Source: Bog-756 sp963828385
GTDB lineage: Bacteria; Actinomycetota; Acidimicrobiia; Acidimicrobiales; RAAP-2
Assembly (NCBI GenBank): GCA_963828385.1
Contig: CAWHEF010000002.1
Coordinates: 186,001-250,000 of the forward strand
Direction: 5' to 3'
DNA length: 64,000 nt
In this document: positions 60,933-64,000 of the stretch, piece by piece
How positions within the stretch are numbered: position 1 is the stretch's first letter
Layout: each line of letters starts with the position of its first letter
Made by a program: the position numbers and the translations under genes
The notes under the pieces: generated by a model
Told to the model about the DNA's origin: nothing
What the model saw: only the letters and a program-made list of their open reading frames with translations
Databases searched by the model: none

Positions 60933-62312
60933 GTGCCTGAGCCCGTGGGAGTCATGCTGGAGGAGATCCTCCACAGCCTCGGCCTGGGCGAGACGTCGGT
61001 CGTCGTCACCGGCAGCGGCCGGCTGGGATCGGTGTTCGCGGTGACCGACCTGGCCACGGCGTCGATCGGAGCCGCCGGTGCCGGCATGGCCGAGCTGATG
61101 GCAACGGCGAATGACGACAGGCCGAGAGTGGTGGTCAACCGGGCGCTGGCCTCGGAGTGGTTCGCGTCATCGGTCCGGCCCCTCGGTTGGGAGCCCCCGC
61201 CGGCCTGGGACCCGGTGGCCGGTGACTATCTCGGAGACGATGGCTGGATCCGCTTGCACACCAACGCCGAGCGCCACCGGGAGGCCGCGTTGGCGGTACT
61301 CGGCGTGAAGGCGGACCGTAGCGCCGTGACCCGGGCAGTATCCCGATGGCGGGCCGAGGAACTGGAGACCGCCACGGTCGAGGCTGGCGGTGCGGCGGCG
61401 GCCATGCGCTCTGGACCTGACTGGGACGCCCACCCCCAGGGCCAGGCCGTGGCCCGGGAGCCGCTCGTGCACCACGAGCTGACCAGTCCCGGTGGCCCAG
61501 GCGAGGGTTACTGGCATCCGGTTGGCGGTGAGCGGCCACTGGCAGGACTGCGGGTCCTGGACATGACCCGTGTCCTGGCCGGGCCGGTGGCCACCCGGTT
61601 GCTGGCCGGCTGGGGGGCGGAGGTCCTGCGCATCGATCCTCCTGGCTGGGACGAGGCCGGGTTGGCGCCCGAGGTCACCCTGGGCAAGCGCTGCGCCCGC
61701 CTGGACCTGCACCAGGCGGAGCAGCGACAGCGGTGGTGGGAGCTGTTGGGGGAGGCCGACGTGTTTGTCCACGGGTACAGGCCCGGGGCTCTCGATGGGC
61801 TGGGCCTCGGTGACGATGAGCGTGACCGGCGTCGGCCGGGCCTGGTGGACGTCAGCCTGGATGCCTACGGTTGGAGCGGCCCGTGGGCGGGACGACGCGG
61901 GTTCGACAGCCTGGTCCAAATGAGCTCGGGCATCGCCGAGGCGGGCATGGTCGTCCTCGGTGCCGACCGTCCCGTACCACTTCCGGTCCAGGCCCTCGAC
62001 CAGGCCACGGGCTATCTCATGGGCGCCTCGGTGGTAGCCGGGCTGATCGAGCGGAAGAAACAGGGTGTCGGCACCAGGTGGCGTGCCTCACTGGCCCGGA
62101 CGGCGACACTGCTTGCCGGCCAAGGGCGAACAGAGCTAGTCAACGAGCCTCTCCAGCCGGCTGAGCCGACCGTCCACCAGGACGTGGAGGAGACCCCGTG
62201 GGGGCCGGCCAACCGCCTGGCCCCGCCACTTCGGGTCGAGGGCGCGCCACTTCGCTGGAGCCTCCCGGCCCGGCCGCTTGGCTCCGACTCCGCGTCGTTC
62301 CCATCAAGCTGA
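60933..62312 (+). CDS. CaiB/BaiF-family (class III) CoA-transferase-like protein
   Basis: About 459 residues. LAGLRVLDMTRVLAGPVATRLLAGWGAEVLRID is the CaiB core, with LGKRCARLDLH, ADVFVHGYRPGALDGLGL, VDVSLDAYGWSGPWAGRRGFDSLVQMSSGI and YLMGASVVAGLI. The N-terminal about 200 residues (from GTG 60933; ATG 60954 alternative) form an additional alpha/beta region typical of two-domain actinobacterial members. It probably transfers CoA between carboxylic acids, or acts as a racemase. The 268 nt that follow hold no gene. Confidence 0.85.
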   Translation: MPEPVGVMLEEILHSLGLGETSVVVTGSGRLGSVFAVTDLATASIGAAGAGMAELMATANDDRPRVVVNRALASEWFASSVRPLGWEPPPAWDPVAGDYLGDDGWIRLHTNAERHREAALAVLGVKADRSAVTRAVSRWRAEELETATVEAGGAAAAMRSGPDWDAHPQGQAVAREPLVHHELTSPGGPGEGYWHPVGGERPLAGLRVLDMTRVLAGPVATRLLAGWGAEVLRIDPPGWDEAGLAPEVTLGKRCARLDLHQAEQRQRWWELLGEADVFVHGYRPGALDGLGLGDDERDRRRPGLVDVSLDAYGWSGPWAGRRGFDSLVQMSSGIAEAGMVVLGADRPVPLPVQALDQATGYLMGASVVAGLIERKKQGVGTRWRASLARTATLLAGQGRTELVNEPLQPAEPTVHQDVEETPWGPANRLAPPLRVEGAPLRWSLPARPLGSDSASFPSS

Positions 62313-62580
62313 CCGATCCACGGGCTGCCATCAGCAGGATCGGTTCTGCGGTCACCTCGGGCACGGGGCGGAGAAGCTGCGGTCACAAGGCCATCGCCAT
62401 GCGGACGCCGAATCTTTAACTGGACTGTTGAGACTCAACGTCTCGTCCCTGACGTGCCCGGTCGGCCCTACATCGCGAGGCGGTTCGCGAGATACCGCTG
62501 TGGTTCAATGACGACGCACGTTCACCGGCTCAGCCCACAACGTGTGAACCCGACGGCGGATTCTTGTGAAGAGCATCCTG

Positions 62581-62665
62581 CGGAGGGAGTGGGATTCGAA
62601 CCCACGGAGGCTCGCACCTCACGGCTTTTCAAGAGCCGCGCATTTGTCCGCTCTGCCATCCCTCC
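62581..62665 (-). tRNA. tRNA-Ser (anticodon TGA)
   Basis: 85 nt with a long variable arm (class II). Acceptor GGAGGGA/TCCCTCC, anticodon stem CGGCT/AGCCG around CTTGAAA (anticodon TGA, reads UCA), T-arm GGGTTCGAATCCC. CCA not encoded. Confidence 0.95.
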
Positions 62666-62774
62666 CGAAGGGCAACAGCCGTCAGGGTAGCCCGCGGTCG
62701 CCGCTTACCGTCGATGCCGACCCACGGGAAGCGGCATGCAACCGGTTCGGACGCCGGCTCGCACCGGACTCGCG

Positions 62775-63755
62775 TCAGAGGGTCGTGTTGACCTCGTCGA
62801 GCAGCCCGGCCATCCACTCGTCCGCTTCGGATCTCGATCTCTCGACACCTCTTCGGATCCCGGGACCGCTCGGACCCGCTGCCGGGTACGAGCCCAAGAA
62901 CTTGACTCCCGGTAGCTCGGCATGGAGGTCCCTCAGGCAGTCGGCGACGATGGCATCGGCGATGTGCCCTTCGAAGTCGATGATGAAGCAGTAGTCGCCG
63001 AGCGCCTTCTTCGTCGGCCTCGACTCGAGCTTGTTCAAGTTGATGCTCCGGGCTGCGAAGTGGCCGAGGATTGCGTAGAGGCTGCCGGGATGGTCGGCAC
63101 TCTGGAAGCAGGCGATCGACGTCCTGTCGTGACCGGTCGGCGCCGGGACGCCGGAACGGGCGAGCGAGACGAATCGAGTCTGGTTGTCCGGATGATCCTC
63201 CACGTCCTCGACGATGATCTCCAGTCCGTAGAGATCGGCGGCCAGTCGCGGCGCGATCGCCGCCGTCGGGCGGGAGGACAGCACCTGATCGTGCTGACCG
63301 AGCAGCCGTGCGGCGTCCGCCGTCGAATTCGTCGCCAGCAGGTCGACGTGGGCGAGCTTCTCGGCGAGGAATCCACGACACTGTGCTGTCGCCATCGGGA
63401 TCGATGCCACCTGTTCGATGTCGGCTAGCGCCGTCCCGGGATCAGCCATCAAGTGGAGATGGATGTCGAGCACGATCTCCCGCTGGATACGGAGGTCGAC
63501 GCCGAAGACGAGGCTGTCGACGATGTCCCTCACCGTGCCTTCGATGGCGTTCTCCAGCGGAACGAACGCCAGGTCCGTCGCTCCCGAAGTGACTGCATCG
63601 AGAACCTCGGCCAGCGAATCGTAGGGGACGACCTGGGACGACGCGTAATCGCTCTCGCTCAGGAGCGCCTCTTCGGTGAAGGTGCCCTCAGGTCCGAGGA
63701 ACCCGATTCGAAGCGATGGATGGCTCGGCGAGCCAGGAGGTGCGCCGTCGACCAT
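62775..63755 (-). CDS. pheA: Prephenate dehydratase
   Basis: 326 residues. RIGFLGPEGTFTEEALLSE at the N-terminus, FVPLENAIEGTV, the catalytic TRF motif (NQTRFVSLARSG) and a C-terminal ACT regulatory domain (HPGSLYAILGHFAARSINLNKLESRPTKK, with the GALV/ESRP phenylalanine-binding motifs). Converts prephenate to phenylpyruvate. ATG 63755 is 8 nt after a leaderless -10 shared with the divergent larB gene. Confidence 0.95.
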   Translation of the reverse strand: MVDGAPPGSPSHPSLRIGFLGPEGTFTEEALLSESDYASSQVVPYDSLAEVLDAVTSGATDLAFVPLENAIEGTVRDIVDSLVFGVDLRIQREIVLDIHLHLMADPGTALADIEQVASIPMATAQCRGFLAEKLAHVDLLATNSTADAARLLGQHDQVLSSRPTAAIAPRLAADLYGLEIIVEDVEDHPDNQTRFVSLARSGVPAPTGHDRTSIACFQSADHPGSLYAILGHFAARSINLNKLESRPTKKALGDYCFIIDFEGHIADAIVADCLRDLHAELPGVKFLGSYPAAGPSGPGIRRGVERSRSEADEWMAGLLDEVNTTL

Positions 63756-63763
63756 ACCCGGGC

Positions 63764-63771
63764 AGGATAGT
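63764..63771. promoter_or_regulatory. Overlapping back-to-back -10 boxes for pheA and larB
   Basis: The 8 bases AGGATAGT read TATCCT on the minus strand (8 nt before pheA ATG 63755) and GATAGT on the plus strand (7 nt before larB ATG 63779). Both transcripts would be leaderless and polymerases would compete for the same DNA. Confidence 0.5.
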
Positions 63772-63778
63772 GAACATC

Positions 63779-64000
63779 ATGGACGAACCCGCACTTCAAC
63801 GGCTTCTCGACGATGTGCGATCGGGCGCCTGCTCACCAGATGAGGCCGTCCACCGACTCCGTCGGCTCCCTTTCGCCGATCTCGGGTTCGCCCGGGTGGA
63901 CCACCATCGAGTGCTCCGACAGGGTCTGCCCGAGGCCGTCTACGGCCAGGGCAAGACGCCTGAGCAGTGCGCCGCCATTGTCGGTGAGCTCCTCGGCGTC
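63779..64000 (+). CDS. larB: Nickel pincer cofactor biosynthesis protein LarB (5' part)
   Basis: 74 residues before the window ends: MDEPALQRLLDDVRSG ... PFADLGFARVDHHRVLRQGL, PEAVYGQGKTPEQ. This is the N-terminus of LarB, which carboxylates and hydrolyses nicotinate adenine dinucleotide to begin the nickel-pincer cofactor of lactate racemase (LarA). Leaderless start at ATG 63779. The gene is cut by the window edge; larC/larE/larA would be expected beyond it. Confidence 0.85.
   Translation, partial: MDEPALQRLLDDVRSGACSPDEAVHRLRRLPFADLGFARVDHHRVLRQGLPEAVYGQGKTPEQCAAIVGELLGV

Overview
The window is high-GC actinobacterial chromosome, probably from an Acidimicrobiia-like lineage (inferred, no search run). 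It has CarD, ClpC1, DisA, ergothioneine genes, glucosyl-3-phosphoglycerate synthase and an EF-G2 paralogue, and frequent GTG/TTG starts. Many genes are preceded by a TANNNT -10 box 6-8 nt before the start codon, the signature of leaderless transcripts.

Region 1 (1-24.7 kb) is a housekeeping block whose order resembles the mycobacterial dacB-DUF2342-tilS-hpt-fol-panC-coaX ... clpC-radA-disA-carD-ispD-ispF-rlmB region, without ftsH, panD, lsr2 and cysS and with nadB-nadC inserted. It covers tRNA lysidine modification and purine salvage (a tilS-hpt fusion ORF), folate (folE, folP, folB, folK, with a cysteine-less phosphatase-like gene inside the cluster), pantothenate/CoA (DUF2520, panC, coaX), NAD (nadB, nadC), proteolysis (clpC), repair and c-di-AMP (radA, disA), and isoprenoids (ispD, ispF, and a polyprenyl synthase on the other strand). 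Many junctions are 4-nt ATGA/GTGA overlaps.

Region 2 (24.8-37.9 kb) is redox and stress physiology: DUF427, a disulfide oxidoreductase, egtB-egtD (ergothioneine) with an ArsR gene upstream, tRNA-Thr, a LytR_C protein, otsB and otsA (trehalose), a self-regulated TetR/DHA2-type exporter pair with two operator-like palindromes, gpgS, and a decayed low-GC acyltransferase.

Region 3 (38.0-39.9 kb) is the most unusual locus. A well-formed SAM-I (S-box) riboswitch lies directly before a zinc-ribbon threonine-synthase-like PLP enzyme, which overlaps a MoaD/ThiS/CysO-like sulfur-carrier gene ending in Gly-Gly. Nine tandem 22-23 nt copies of the sulfur-carrier 3' end (codons for VAGG plus stop) follow. 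This suggests a SAM-controlled, protein-thiocarboxylate-dependent route to homocysteine or a related thiol.

Region 4 (39.9-64 kb) is accessory metabolism: a P450-TetR-SDR-carboxymuconolactone decarboxylase operon under a palindromic operator, secreted proteins, a cobalamin-binding protein, methyltransferases, a hexapeptide acyltransferase, a patatin, a Cas4/AddB-like Fe-S nuclease with an uncharacterised partner, an acyl-CoA synthetase, an SDR, glycerate kinase, EF-G2, a serine hydrolase, a CoA-transferase, tRNA-Ser, pheA and the start of larB.

Two features cut across the window. Short tandem repeats (often 15-nt units) occur in coding regions and directly over or after stop codons. At least seven genes (ispD, egtD, otsA, the P450, the patatin, the nuclease partner and the acyltransferase) are broken by small frameshifts that restore a family-typical protein when corrected, which points to assembly indels, real decay, or both.
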